Part shown: positions 7,401 through 15,349 of the stretch, piece by piece
Layout of the letters: each line of letters opens with the position of its first letter
Numbering within the stretch: the first letter of the stretch is position 1
DNA from: Arthrobacter sp.
Lineage (GTDB): Bacteria; Actinomycetota; Actinomycetes; Actinomycetales; Micrococcaceae
Direction: 5' to 3'
Length of the DNA stretch: 19,761 bases
NCBI GenBank assembly: GCA_018260285.1
Contig: JAGLBH010000010.1
Location: forward strand, 2,462 to 22,222
The notes under the pieces: model-generated
What the model was told of the DNA's origin: nothing
What the model saw: the letters and a program-made list of their open reading frames with translations, nothing else
Database searches by the model: none
Position numbers and translations under genes: made by a program

Positions 7401-8336
7401 TCACGCGGCCTTGCGGACGTTGAAGACGAGGTGAGCCACAGCGGCCACCACCATCGTGGATCCGAGCATGTGGAGTGCGACGACGGCCACCGGCAGGCTC
7501 AGGAAGTGCTGGATGTAGCCGATAACGCCCTGGAAGAGCACGACGCCGAGGGCCAGGCCTACGATCTTCGCCGCCCGGGGGCTCTCACGCCGCATACTCA
7601 CGAGCAGGGCGACGAGCGCCGCGATGATGAGGTAGATGAGAGCCGAGTGGAACGGAGTCACCGCAGCAGGGTCCAGCCCGTTGCGAGCCGCCCCGTGATC
7701 GCCAGCGTGAGGCCCGGAGCCCGTGAGCACGGTGCCCACGATGAGAATGGCACCCGTGAGAACGGCCACCGCCTTCACCAGGAGGGCATTGCGCGCGCTC
7801 GTGAGGTGGGGCTGGCTGCCGTATGTGTGGTTGACGAGTCGAGTGGCCCAGACGATGAGCGGCATCGAGATGAGGAAGTGAACCCCGACGACCCACGGAT
7901 TGAGGTGGGTCAGCACCGTGACCATCCCCACGAGGGCCTGGAAGGGGACAAAGAGCAAGAGGGAGAGCGCGAGGTAGCGCAGCTCACGCCGCCCCGTCCT
8001 CCACACGGCAAGTACCGCCAGCACGGCGATCGCCAGCAGGGCGAAGGTCAGCATGCGGTTGCCGAATTCGATGAAGCTGTGGATGCCGAGCTCCGGCGTG
8101 GCCGTGAGGGACTCCGGCGTGCACTTGGGCCAGGTGGAGCAGCCCAGACCGGATGCGGTGAGGCGCACCAGCCCGCCGGTCACGACGATGAGCATCTGAG
8201 ACACGAGCGCTGCCACGGTGATGCGCCGCGTGTACGCGGTGACCGTCGTCGGCATGAGCCGGTCGCGCAGTGACGGGGTCGTGCCGGATGGTGCGGGGGA
8301 GGAGGCCGAGCTGGTCATGGCTTCTTTCTGATTCAT
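7401..8336 (-). CDS. ctaA: Heme A synthase (COX15/CtaA family)
   Basis: Membrane enzyme that oxidises the heme O methyl group to the formyl of heme A for aa3-type oxidase; it acts after CtaB. The 311-aa protein has eight likely membrane helices. It carries the paired cysteines of the first outer loop (LGCSTWPKC, Cys66 and Cys72), IHSFIEFGNR (His86, Glu90), VGVHFL (His153), PHAGDHGAARNG with PFHSALI (His230), and VVALHMLG (His289). These are the expected heme-ligand and Glu positions. The start at 8336 overlaps the permease stop (ATGA). ATG 8318 (MTSSASS), preceded by AGAAAG, is an alternative. It is last in the ABC-ctaA unit; this linkage is known in other Actinobacteria. Confidence 0.93.
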   Translation of the reverse strand: MNQKEAMTSSASSPAPSGTTPSLRDRLMPTTVTAYTRRITVAALVSQMLIVVTGGLVRLTASGLGCSTWPKCTPESLTATPELGIHSFIEFGNRMLTFALLAIAVLAVLAVWRTGRRELRYLALSLLLFVPFQALVGMVTVLTHLNPWVVGVHFLISMPLIVWATRLVNHTYGSQPHLTSARNALLVKAVAVLTGAILIVGTVLTGSGPHAGDHGAARNGLDPAAVTPFHSALIYLIIAALVALLVSMRRESPRAAKIVGLALGVVLFQGVIGYIQHFLSLPVAVVALHMLGSTMVVAAVAHLVFNVRKAA

Positions 8337-9127
8337 GAGGTCCACTTGAAGGTCTTGAGCACACCGAGTGTGCCAACCGCCGCCCAGGCGACCAGGACGA
8401 GCATCGGCAGGGGGGCCCATGCACCGTCGTTGATCGCGGAGCGGAGCGCGTCTGCCAGGGCGGACGTGGGCAGGAGCGGAATGAGGTGGCTGAGGGGTGC
8501 GGGCATGAAGTGCGCCGGCATGAGCACGCCGCCGGCTCCTGCGAAGACGATCCACAGGAGGTTGGTCACGGCGAGCGTCGCCTCGGGCCGCACCAGGCCC
8601 GCGATGAAGAGCCCCACGGACGTGAGTGCGGCGATCCCCAGGAGCGCGCTGACCACGAGGGGGACGACGCCGGCCCAGTTCATGCGCAGCCCCATGAGGG
8701 TCGCAACGCCGCCGATGAGGAGGACCTGCCCGGCGACGACCGCCAAGACGGCTCCGCATTTGCCGGCGAGGAGCCCGCCGCGGCCCAGAGGGGTCGTGGC
8801 CGCGTGGGTGAGGACGCCATAGCGCCGGTCGAACCCTGTGGCGATGGCCTGTCCCGTAAAGGCGGTGGACAGGATGCCGAGGGCGAGGACCCCGGGGGCT
8901 GCGGCATCGATCCGCGGCAGCCCGAGACGATCAAGCACCGTGGTGTGCGCCAGAGCGAAAAGCGCGACGAGGGGCATGAAGAGGATGAGCACGAGCTGCT
9001 CCCCGTTCTTGACCATCGCCAGCGTCTCCCAGCGCGTCTGGTTGAGCATGCGCTTCATCGGTCCGGCGGCCGCTGCCGCTGCGGGGGATGGAGCAGGCTG
9101 CTGCGTCGTCGTCGTTCCCTGGGTCAT
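8333..9127 (-). CDS. ABC-2 type transporter permease
   Basis: A 264-aa membrane protein with a hydrophilic Ala/Pro/Thr-rich N-terminus (about 35 residues), then about six hydrophobic segments. The pattern (LNQTRWETLAMVKNGEQLVL before the first helix, charged cytoplasmic stretch FDRRYGVLTHAATTPLGR in the first half) is that of DrrB/ABC-2 exporter permeases. The start overlaps the stop of the ATPase by ATGA, so the two form one exporter, with ctaA coupled behind it. The substrate is not known. The neighbourhood (heme A synthesis and Fe-S assembly) invites a cofactor or redox role, but nothing in the sequence shows this. The frame stays open upstream to 9331, but only the ATG at 9127 fits the coupling. 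Confidence 0.85.
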   Translation of the reverse strand: MTQGTTTTQQPAPSPAAAAAAGPMKRMLNQTRWETLAMVKNGEQLVLILFMPLVALFALAHTTVLDRLGLPRIDAAAPGVLALGILSTAFTGQAIATGFDRRYGVLTHAATTPLGRGGLLAGKCGAVLAVVAGQVLLIGGVATLMGLRMNWAGVVPLVVSALLGIAALTSVGLFIAGLVRPEATLAVTNLLWIVFAGAGGVLMPAHFMPAPLSHLIPLLPTSALADALRSAINDGAWAPLPMLVLVAWAAVGTLGVLKTFKWTS

Positions 9128-10083
9128 GAGTCCTCCCGGGTGGTCTGAAAGAAAATGTCCGTGAGGTTCGCTTGGGTGAGAGAGAGGGAGAGCGGCGGTG
9201 CGCCGGCCGATCCGCACCCGGCAGCCGCCTCGAGGTGGGCCCGGCTCACGGCTCCGTGGGCGCGCACCTGGAGCCGGCGGGGGGTCTCCTCGCGCTCGAG
9301 GGTGAGTCCGTCTGCGGCGGCGCGGAGACACCAGGCGTCGAGGGCCTCCCGGGCGTCCGGCAGGGTGGCGATGGTCAGGGTCTGCCCGTGGGAGGAGGAG
9401 GCGAGCTCGTCCAGGGTTCCGGACTGCCGCACGACTCCTCGAGAGAGAATGTGGACATAGTCGGAGAGGCGCTCGGCGTCGTCCAGGAGGTGCGTCGTGA
9501 GAATGATCGAGGTGCCCTCGTCCCGGAGCCGCTCGATGAACTCGGTGACCATGACGCGGGAGACGGGGTCCAGCCCCGCCGAGGGCTCATCGAGCATGAC
9601 GAGCTCCGGCCGCCCGATGACGGCGGCTGCCAGAGCCACGCGCTGCTTCTGGCCGCCGGAGAGCCGGCGCAGGGAGGTCCGCGCGAACTCGTCGATCCCG
9701 AGCTCGGCGGCGACCGCGTCCACGCTGCGAGGATGCGCGTAGAAGCGGGAGACATGCCTCAGGAATTCGAGGGGCTTGGCGGCGGGGGGAAGTCCGCCCT
9801 CCTGGAGCATGACGCCGACGCGCGCTCGGTGCTCAGCCGAGGACCGAGTGACGTCTTCCCCGAGGACGAAGGCCGAGCCGGCCGTGGGGCGCTGAAGACC
9901 CTGAAGCACTCTGAGGAGGGTGGACTTGCCGGCGCCGTTCGTGCCGAGGATCGTCGTGATGCGCCCCCGATCAGCCGTCAGGTCAACGCCCTTGAGCGCT
10001 TCGACTGATGAGTGCCGCCCCGTGAAGCTGACGCGGAGCGCGCGCGTTTCCAGGGCTGGGTCAGCGGAGGGGAGAGGAGTCAC
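9124..10083 (-). CDS. ABC transporter ATP-binding protein
   Basis: A 319-aa nucleotide-binding subunit with Walker A GTNGAGKST (about 47-55), signature LSGGQKQRV (141-149), Walker B LVMLDEPSAGLD (161-172), and H-loop TTHLLDDAERL. It has a C-terminal extension of about 90 residues, as in DrrA/CcmA-type exporters. The start is a GTG at 10083. No Shine-Dalgarno is present, but TAGAAT (10092-10097) reads as a -10 on this strand, about 8 bases before the start codon, so the transcript may be leaderless. It is divergent from sufR across about 160 bases and is the first gene of the ATPase-permease-ctaA unit. Confidence 0.9.
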   Translation of the reverse strand: MTPLPSADPALETRALRVSFTGRHSSVEALKGVDLTADRGRITTILGTNGAGKSTLLRVLQGLQRPTAGSAFVLGEDVTRSSAEHRARVGVMLQEGGLPPAAKPLEFLRHVSRFYAHPRSVDAVAAELGIDEFARTSLRRLSGGQKQRVALAAAVIGRPELVMLDEPSAGLDPVSRVMVTEFIERLRDEGTSIILTTHLLDDAERLSDYVHILSRGVVRQSGTLDELASSSHGQTLTIATLPDAREALDAWCLRAAADGLTLEREETPRRLQVRAHGAVSRAHLEAAAGCGSAGAPPLSLSLTQANLTDIFFQTTREDS

Positions 10084-10243
10084 TGGAACATTCTAGGCGC
10101 TCAACCTTTGTTTCTACGCTCCGTCGAAGTCGGTCGGGCGCTGTGAAGGCCATTGGGCCGCTGGTGAACAGTCTGCGCGTCGGGTGGCAATCTCAGCGGG
10201 AATACGTGATGATGAAGTGGTGTATTTGGAGACTGAGGGCGAG
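10084..10243. promoter_or_regulatory. Divergent ABC / sufR promoter region
   Basis: Holds the promoter for the ABC-ctaA unit (TAGAAT on the minus strand) and should hold the suf promoter and SufR operator. On the plus strand TGGTGTATT (10218-10226) resembles an extended -10 just before the chosen sufR start. I could not find a full copy of the published mycobacterial SufR palindrome. AATAC (10201-10205) and GTATT (10222-10226) form a weak inverted repeat. Confidence 0.4.
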
Positions 10244-10921
10244 ATGGGGACGCGCGAGCGCGTGCTCTCTGCTGTTCTCACCCATGGCCCGATTTCCGCT
10301 CTGGAGCTCGGCAGGCTTTTGGGACTGACCCCTGCGGCGATTCGGCGTCACCTGGACAGCCTGCAGAAGGCTGAGCAGGTGGAAGTCAAGCTTGTGCGCG
10401 GCGAAGGCGGTGCGGGCAGGCCCGCTCGGCGCTTCGTCGCATCACAGCGCAGCCACGACGAGCTTCACGACGACTATTCAGCCACCGCTGTGCGCGCCCT
10501 GAGAACCCTGGCGCGGATCGGGGGAGACGACGCCGTGCGGCAGTTCGCCCACGAGCGCTTCGCTGAGATGCACGCGCGCTACGCGCCGATCGTGCAGGCC
10601 GCCGGCGAGGACGTCGATGCTCGGGCGACCGCCCTCGTCGATGCGCTCACGCGAGACGGCTTCGTCGGCTCCAAGCGCGAGGCGGGCCTGGGGCTGCCTC
10701 TGGCTCTCAAGAGCGTCCAAGTATGCCAGGGGCACTGCCCCATTCAAGACGTCGCTGCGGAGTTCCCCGAATTCTGCAGCGAGGAGACCAGCGTGTTCGC
10801 CCGACTCCTGGGCGTGGACGTGAGAAGGCTCTCGACCCTGGCCACCGGCGGGCACGTGTGCACCACGCATGTGCCCCTCAGCAGAGTGCGAGAACGAACG
10901 TCAGGTGGCATTCAACAGTGA
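10244..10921 (+). CDS. sufR: Fe-S cluster-sensing repressor of the suf operon
   Basis: A 225-aa DeoR/ArsR-type winged-helix regulator. The N-terminal HTH ([20 protein letters not shown], then [13 protein letters not shown], about 8-40) is followed by a wing with [12 protein letters not shown]. The C-terminal half carries four cysteines, Cys161, Cys165 (CQGHC), Cys178 and Cys206 (HVCTTH), in the arrangement that binds a 4Fe-4S cluster in actinobacterial SufR. The expected job is to repress sufBDC when the cluster is present. The frame is open to a GTG at 10184. I chose ATG 10244, which is preceded by GAGGG and starts the conserved part (MGTRERVL); a TTG at 10226 is also possible. It lies 25 bases before sufB, in one operon. 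Confidence 0.93.
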   Translation: MGTRERVLSAVLTHGPISALELGRLLGLTPAAIRRHLDSLQKAEQVEVKLVRGEGGAGRPARRFVASQRSHDELHDDYSATAVRALRTLARIGGDDAVRQFAHERFAEMHARYAPIVQAAGEDVDARATALVDALTRDGFVGSKREAGLGLPLALKSVQVCQGHCPIQDVAAEFPEFCSEETSVFARLLGVDVRRLSTLATGGHVCTTHVPLSRVRERTSGGIQQ

Positions 10922-10946
10922 CCTATCAAACGAAGGATGGTGCGCG

Positions 10947-12407
10947 ATGACCGAGCAGATCGATCAGAGCCAGCACGCCGACACGACGATCTCGGAGATT
11001 CTCGAGAAGAACCCCGAACTCAACGGCATCGGCAATTATGAGTACGGCTGGTCCGACAAGAACGACGCCGGGGCCAACGCGCGCCGCGGCATCAACGAAG
11101 AGGTCGTTCGCGACATCTCCGCCAAGAAGGACGAGCCCCAGTGGATGCTGGACCTCCGCCTCAAGGGACTGAAGTACTTCGACCGCAAGCCGATGCCGAC
11201 CTGGGGCGCAGACCTCTCCGGCATTGACTTCGACAACATCAAGTACTTCGTGCGCTCCACGGAGAAGCAGGCCCAGAGCTGGGAGGACCTCCCCTCCGAG
11301 ATCCGCGAGACCTACGAGAAGCTCGGCATTCCCGAGGCCGAGCGCTCCCGCCTCGTGGCCGGTGTGGCCGCCCAGTACGAGTCCGAGGTCGTCTACCACC
11401 AGATCCGCGAGGACCTGGAGGAGCAGGGTGTCATCTTCCTCGACACGGACACTGCTCTCAAGGAGCACCCGGAGATCTTCGAGGAGTACTTCGGCACCGT
11501 CATCCCCGTCGGCGACAACAAGTTCGCTGCCCTCAACACGGCCACCTGGTCCGGCGGATCGTTCGTCTACGTCCCCAAGGGCGTGCACGTCGAGATCCCG
11601 CTCCAGGCCTACTTCCGCATCAACACGGAGAACATGGGCCAGTTCGAGCGCACCCTCATCATCGCGGACGAGGACTCCTACGTGCACTACATCGAAGGCT
11701 GCACGGCCCCGATCTACACGTCTGACTCCCTGCACTCCGCCGTCGTGGAGATCATCTGCAAGAAGGGCTCCCGCGTCCGCTACACGACGATCCAGAACTG
11801 GTCCACGAACGTGTACAACCTCGTGACCAAGCGCGCCGTCTGCGAAGAGGGCGCCACGATGGAGTGGGTCGACGGCAACATCGGCTCCAAGGTGACCCAG
11901 AAGTACCCTGCCGTGTACCTCATGGGCGAGCACGCCAAGGGCGAGACCCTGTCGATCGCCTTCGCCGGCCCCGGCCAGCACCAGGACACCGGCTCCAAGA
12001 TGGTGCACATGGCGCCGAACACCTCCAGCTCGATCGTCTCCAAGTCCGTGGCTCGCGGCGGCGGACGCGCGGCCTACCGAGGCCTCGTGCAGGTCCGAGA
12101 GGGCGCCAAGAACTCGAAGAACTCGGTGGTCTGCGATGCGCTCCTCGTGGACACGATCTCCCGCTCGGACACGTACCCGTACATCGACATCCGCGAGGAC
12201 GACGTGACGCTCGGCCACGAGGCCACCGTCTCCAAGGTCTCCGAGGATCAGCTCTTCTACCTCATGAGCCGCGGTCTGGACGAGGCTGAGGCCATGGCCA
12301 TGATCGTCCGAGGCTTCATCGAGCCGATCGCTCGCGAGCTGCCCATGGAGTACGCCATGGAGCTCAACCGCCTCATCGAACTGCAAATGGAAGGGTCCGT
12401 GGGCTAG
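10947..12407 (+). CDS. sufB: Fe-S cluster assembly scaffold SufB
   Basis: The 486-aa scaffold subunit of the SufBC2D complex, on which new Fe-S clusters are built. Typical SufB segments are visible: [20 protein letters not shown] near the N-terminus, [20 protein letters not shown], and the C-terminal block [15 protein letters not shown] with Cys396 (the likely cluster-assembly cysteine) and LGHEATVSK with His424. [11 protein letters not shown] and [14 protein letters not shown] close the protein. The ATG at 10947 has GAAGGA nine bases upstream; an in-frame upstream ATG (10869) overlaps sufR and is rejected. There is no intein, unlike in many mycobacterial SufB proteins. sufD follows after 3 bases. 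Confidence 0.97.
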   Translation: MTEQIDQSQHADTTISEILEKNPELNGIGNYEYGWSDKNDAGANARRGINEEVVRDISAKKDEPQWMLDLRLKGLKYFDRKPMPTWGADLSGIDFDNIKYFVRSTEKQAQSWEDLPSEIRETYEKLGIPEAERSRLVAGVAAQYESEVVYHQIREDLEEQGVIFLDTDTALKEHPEIFEEYFGTVIPVGDNKFAALNTATWSGGSFVYVPKGVHVEIPLQAYFRINTENMGQFERTLIIADEDSYVHYIEGCTAPIYTSDSLHSAVVEIICKKGSRVRYTTIQNWSTNVYNLVTKRAVCEEGATMEWVDGNIGSKVTQKYPAVYLMGEHAKGETLSIAFAGPGQHQDTGSKMVHMAPNTSSSIVSKSVARGGGRAAYRGLVQVREGAKNSKNSVVCDALLVDTISRSDTYPYIDIREDDVTLGHEATVSKVSEDQLFYLMSRGLDEAEAMAMIVRGFIEPIARELPMEYAMELNRLIELQMEGSVG

Positions 12408-12410
12408 GAC

Positions 12411-13691
12411 ATGACACTGGATAACAACACCGTAGAAACCGGCGAGGCCCGCGTGGCCATTGACGGCATGGACCTGGAGGGCGAGCACCTCGTCCCGACG
12501 ACGGGCGGCACCGAGCAGCACGGGGCCAAGGCCCACTCTGACGGCCCAGCCCCGACCGATGGCCGCGGCGTCACCAAGCCGGCCGCATCGCGCGGAGAGC
12601 GCGTTGCCAGCTTCGACGTCGACCACTTCCCGATCCCGACGGGACGCGAGGAGGAGTGGCGCTTCACGCCGATCGACCGCCTCGCGGACCTGTTCGAGGA
12701 CGGGAAGGCCTCCGGCAGCCTGGAGACCGACTTCACCCTCCCCGAGGGCGTGTCCCAGCGCGGTCTGACCGCCGAGGAGATGCGAGAGATCGTCACGATG
12801 GCTCCGGCCGACCGCCTGGCCGCCACGGCCGTCTCCAACGCGAAGGGCGCCTGGCTCATCGACGTCCCCGCCGAGACGGAGCTCTCCGAGCCGATCCGCC
12901 TCACCTTCCGCGGAACCGGGGGAGACCCCGTCTTCGCTCACCTCGTGGTGCGCGTGGGGAACTTCGCCAAGGCGCTCGTCATCCTCGAGCACACGGGGTC
13001 GGCGCGGGTCAGCGCCCTCGTCTCGGTCGTCACGGGCGACGGCTCTGACGTCCGCGTGGTCACCACTCAGCTGTGGGACGACGACGCCGTCCACGCCGCC
13101 CAGCACGACGCCTACGTGGGGCGCGATGCGACCTACAAGTACGTGGCTGTCTCCCTCGGGGGCTCGCTCGTGCGCGTCAACTCCAACGTGCGGTACGCGG
13201 GCACGGGCGGCGACGCCTCGATGTACGGCCTGTACTTCGCGGACGCCGGGCAGCACCTCGAGCACCGCTCCTTCGTGGACCACAACGAGCAGAGCTGCAC
13301 CTCCAACGTGCTCTACAAGGGCGCGCTGCAGGGCAAGGACGCCCGCACGGTCTGGATCGGCGACGTCCTCATCCGCAAGGAGGCAGAGGGCACGGACAGC
13401 TACGAGAAGAACCAGAACCTCATCCTGACGGACGGCGCTCGGGCCGACTCGGTCCCGAACCTCGAGATCGAGACGGGTCTCATCGAAGGGGCGGGCCACG
13501 CCTCCTCGACGGGCCGCTTCGACGACGAGCACCTCTTCTACCTCATGGCTCGCGGCATCCCGGAGAAGGACGCGCGCCGCCTTGTGGTGCGCGGGTTCCT
13601 CAACGAGATCATCCAGAAGGTCGGCGACGAGGCTGTGGAGACCCGTCTCTACGAGGCCGTCGAGGCTGAGCTCGCGGCGAGCGAGCTCTGA
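12411..13691 (+). CDS. sufD: Fe-S cluster assembly protein SufD
   Basis: A 426-aa paralogue of SufB that pairs with it in the scaffold complex and helps iron entry. The family core begins at about residue 57 with PAASRGERVASFDVDHFPIP, then REEEWRFTPIDRL. A beta-helix follows, and the C-terminus has GHASSTGRFDDEHLFYLMAR. The first 55 residues are a low-complexity, His/Gly/Thr-rich extension with no match I know; it is in frame, and the ATG at 12411 sits directly behind the sufB stop. Coupled with sufB (3-base gap) and with the Rieske gene (3-base gap). Confidence 0.96.
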   Translation: MTLDNNTVETGEARVAIDGMDLEGEHLVPTTGGTEQHGAKAHSDGPAPTDGRGVTKPAASRGERVASFDVDHFPIPTGREEEWRFTPIDRLADLFEDGKASGSLETDFTLPEGVSQRGLTAEEMREIVTMAPADRLAATAVSNAKGAWLIDVPAETELSEPIRLTFRGTGGDPVFAHLVVRVGNFAKALVILEHTGSARVSALVSVVTGDGSDVRVVTTQLWDDDAVHAAQHDAYVGRDATYKYVAVSLGGSLVRVNSNVRYAGTGGDASMYGLYFADAGQHLEHRSFVDHNEQSCTSNVLYKGALQGKDARTVWIGDVLIRKEAEGTDSYEKNQNLILTDGARADSVPNLEIETGLIEGAGHASSTGRFDDEHLFYLMARGIPEKDARRLVVRGFLNEIIQKVGDEAVETRLYEAVEAELAASEL

Positions 13692-13694
13692 GCC

Positions 13695-14036
13695 GTGACC
13701 GCTGAGACCTCGTTCCAGACTGCCGGAACGCTCAGCTCCCTGGCTCCCGGGACGGCGCGGCGCGTCGTCGTCGGGGGTCTGGCCCTCGCGCTCGCCCGAG
13801 ACTCGGAGGGCACGGTCCACGCACTGGCGGACCGCTGCTCGCACGATGACGTGAGCCTCTCTGAAGGGGAGATCTCCCGCGGGCGGATCGAGTGCTGGGG
13901 CCACGGCTCCGAGTTCGATCTGGTCACGGGGCGCCCGGCCCAGCTTCCGGCGATCGACCCTGTGGCCGTCTACCCGGTTCAGATCGACGGGGATGCGATC
14001 CTCGTGGACACCAGCCGCACACTCAACGGACTTTAG
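13695..14036 (+). CDS. Rieske-type 2Fe-2S ferredoxin of the suf operon
   Basis: A 113-aa soluble Rieske protein. The cluster motif is complete: RCSHDD (Cys48, His50) and ECWGHGSEFD (Cys67, His70), followed by the short TGRPAQLPAIDPV loop of dioxygenase-type ferredoxins. The GTG start at 13695 comes three bases after sufD, so it is translated with it. Its place between sufD and sufC is common in Actinobacteria. The role is not settled; electron supply to cluster assembly is a reasonable inference. There is no oxygenase gene nearby, so a catabolic function is unlikely. Confidence 0.93.
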   Translation: MTAETSFQTAGTLSSLAPGTARRVVVGGLALALARDSEGTVHALADRCSHDDVSLSEGEISRGRIECWGHGSEFDLVTGRPAQLPAIDPVAVYPVQIDGDAILVDTSRTLNGL

Positions 14037-14093
14037 GCCGCGGAACACACCGCCCGGCCACCTGACACATTGTGAAGAAAAGGACCAAGATTC

Positions 14094-14852
14094 ATGTCGA
14101 CTCTTGAAATCAAGGACCTGCACGTCTCCATCGAGACGGAGCAGGGGACCAAGGAAATCCTCAAGGGCGTGTCCCTGACGATCAACACGGGCGAGACCCA
14201 CGCCATCATGGGGCCGAACGGCTCCGGCAAGTCCACCCTCGCCTCGACGATCGCGGGCCACCCGCGCTACGAGGTCACCAGTGGCGAGATCCTCCTCGAC
14301 GGGGAGAACGTCCTCGAGATGAGCGTGGACGAGCGCGCCCGCGCTGGCCTCTTCCTCGCCATGCAGTACCCGGTCGAGGTTCCGGGCGTCACCATGACGA
14401 ACTTCCTCCGCACGGCCAAGACGGCCATCGACGGCGAGGCTCCCTCCATCCGCACCTGGACCAAGGACGTCAAGAGCGCCATGGAGAAGCTGCGGATCGA
14501 CCCGGACTTCGCCTCGCGCAACGTCAACGAGGGCTTCTCCGGCGGCGAGAAGAAGCGCGTCGAGATCCTCCAGCTCGAGCTCTTCAAGCCGAAGTTCGCC
14601 GTCCTCGACGAGACCGACTCCGGCCTGGACGTCGATGCGCTCAAGATCGTCTCCGAGGGTGTCAACCGCGCGCAGGACGAGAACGAGATGGGCACGCTCC
14701 TCATCACCCACTACACCCGCATTCTGCGCTACATCAAGCCGCAGTTCGTCCACGTCTTCGTGGACGGCCGCGTGGCCGAGCAGGGCGGCCCCGAGCTGGC
14801 CGACCGCCTCGAGGAAGAGGGCTACGACCGCTTCCTGACGAAGGCCGTCTGA
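14094..14852 (+). CDS. sufC: Fe-S cluster assembly ATPase SufC
   Basis: A 252-aa ABC-type ATPase that drives the SufBD scaffold; cytosolic, not a transporter. Walker A is GPNGSGKST (40-48), the signature FSGGEKKR (148-155), and the Walker B region FAVLDETDSGLDVDAL (168-183), whose DETDSGLD form is typical of SufC. TIAGHPRYEVTSGEI also fits. AAGGA lies 11-15 bases before the ATG. A 57-base gap separates it from the Rieske gene, the largest gap in the operon after sufR. The stop overlaps the next start (TGATG). Confidence 0.97.
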   Translation: MSTLEIKDLHVSIETEQGTKEILKGVSLTINTGETHAIMGPNGSGKSTLASTIAGHPRYEVTSGEILLDGENVLEMSVDERARAGLFLAMQYPVEVPGVTMTNFLRTAKTAIDGEAPSIRTWTKDVKSAMEKLRIDPDFASRNVNEGFSGGEKKRVEILQLELFKPKFAVLDETDSGLDVDALKIVSEGVNRAQDENEMGTLLITHYTRILRYIKPQFVHVFVDGRVAEQGGPELADRLEEEGYDRFLTKAV

Positions 14853-15190
14853 TGACAGAGGAGAAGGCGCAGGGCGCTGCCCTGACCCCCCTCGAGGACG
14901 TCGAAGAGGCGCTCAAGGACGTCATCGACCCCGAGCTCGGAGTCAACATCGTCGACCTGGGGCTGGTCTACGGCCTCAAGTACGCGGAGGACGGCGTGCT
15001 CATCATCGACATGACGCTGACGACGGCGGCCTGCCCGCTGACGGACGTCATCGAGGAGCAGACCGCTGAGGCTCTGGCCTCCGTGGTCGACGAGTACCGG
15101 GTCAACTGGGTCTGGATGCCGCCGTGGAGCCAGGACCGCATCACGGAGGACGGGCGCGATCAGATGAGGGCCCTCGGCTTCAACATCTGA
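14852..15190 (+). CDS. sufT: MIP18/DUF59 Fe-S assembly factor SufT
   Basis: A 112-aa one-domain protein of the MIP18 (DUF59) family, which helps mature Fe-S proteins. The family signature is clear: DVIDPELGVNIVDLGLVYGL (about 23-42) and MTLTTAACPLTDVI with the conserved Cys61. The C-terminus reads VNWVWMPPWSQDRIT, also usual for the family. The ATG overlaps the sufC stop by one base, so it is coupled. It is the last gene of the operon. In some Actinobacteria sufS and sufU lie between sufC and sufT; they are absent here. Confidence 0.92.
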   Translation: MTEEKAQGAALTPLEDVEEALKDVIDPELGVNIVDLGLVYGLKYAEDGVLIIDMTLTTAACPLTDVIEEQTAEALASVVDEYRVNWVWMPPWSQDRITEDGRDQMRALGFNI

Positions 15191-15209
15191 TCCTCTCGAA
15201 GCGCGAGCA

Positions 15210-15239
15210 GTCTCAGAGAGCACCGGTCTCAGAGAGCAC
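15210..15239 (+). repeat. Two tandem 14-bp copies upstream of the terminator
   Basis: The unit GTCTCAGAGAGCAC occurs at 15210-15223 and 15226-15239 (period 16). Its end GAGAGCAC is complementary to GTGCTCTC at 15309-15316 beyond the big hairpin, so an outer stem can form. TCAGCTCT is also repeated at 15291 and 15301. Confidence 0.6.
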
Positions 15240-15240
15240 A

Positions 15241-15290
15241 CAGAAGAGGAGGCGGCCAGGAGTGAATCTCCTGGGCCGCCTCCTCTTCTG
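15241..15290. terminator. Very strong bidirectional terminator between sufT and ypfJ
   Basis: Bases 15241-15262 and 15268-15290 form a 22-bp stem with a single one-base bulge and a 5-nt loop (TGAAT). It separates two convergent transcripts (suf operon and the bio/ypfJ unit). Neither flank has a long T-tract, but CTCTTCTGTCAGCTCTTG on the plus side is T-rich enough to help. Confidence 0.85.
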
Positions 15291-15349
15291 TCAGCTCTTG
15301 TCAGCTCTGTGCTCTCAGCGGTGCCGTGCTGACTCTCGGCTCTCGCGCC

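Noticed and set aside
7317..8273. A 318-codon plus-strand frame opposite ctaA
   Set aside because: Translation is Arg/His/Glu-rich with no domain; the minus strand clearly encodes CtaA with all its histidines.
10084..10243. SufR operator of the ACACT-N5-TGTGA type
   Set aside because: Only a lone TGTGA (10142-10146) is present, with no matching left half; not reported as a site.
10926..14753. A 1275-codon open frame antisense to sufB-sufD-Rieske-sufC
   Set aside because: It is a shadow of high-G+C codon use in the real genes; the translation is low-complexity and Val/Asp/Leu/Arg-rich, and the sense strand carries well-known proteins.
15210..15316. CRISPR array
   Set aside because: Only two short copies with a 2-base gap and a hairpin context; no spacers. 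No CRISPR array is seen anywhere in the window.
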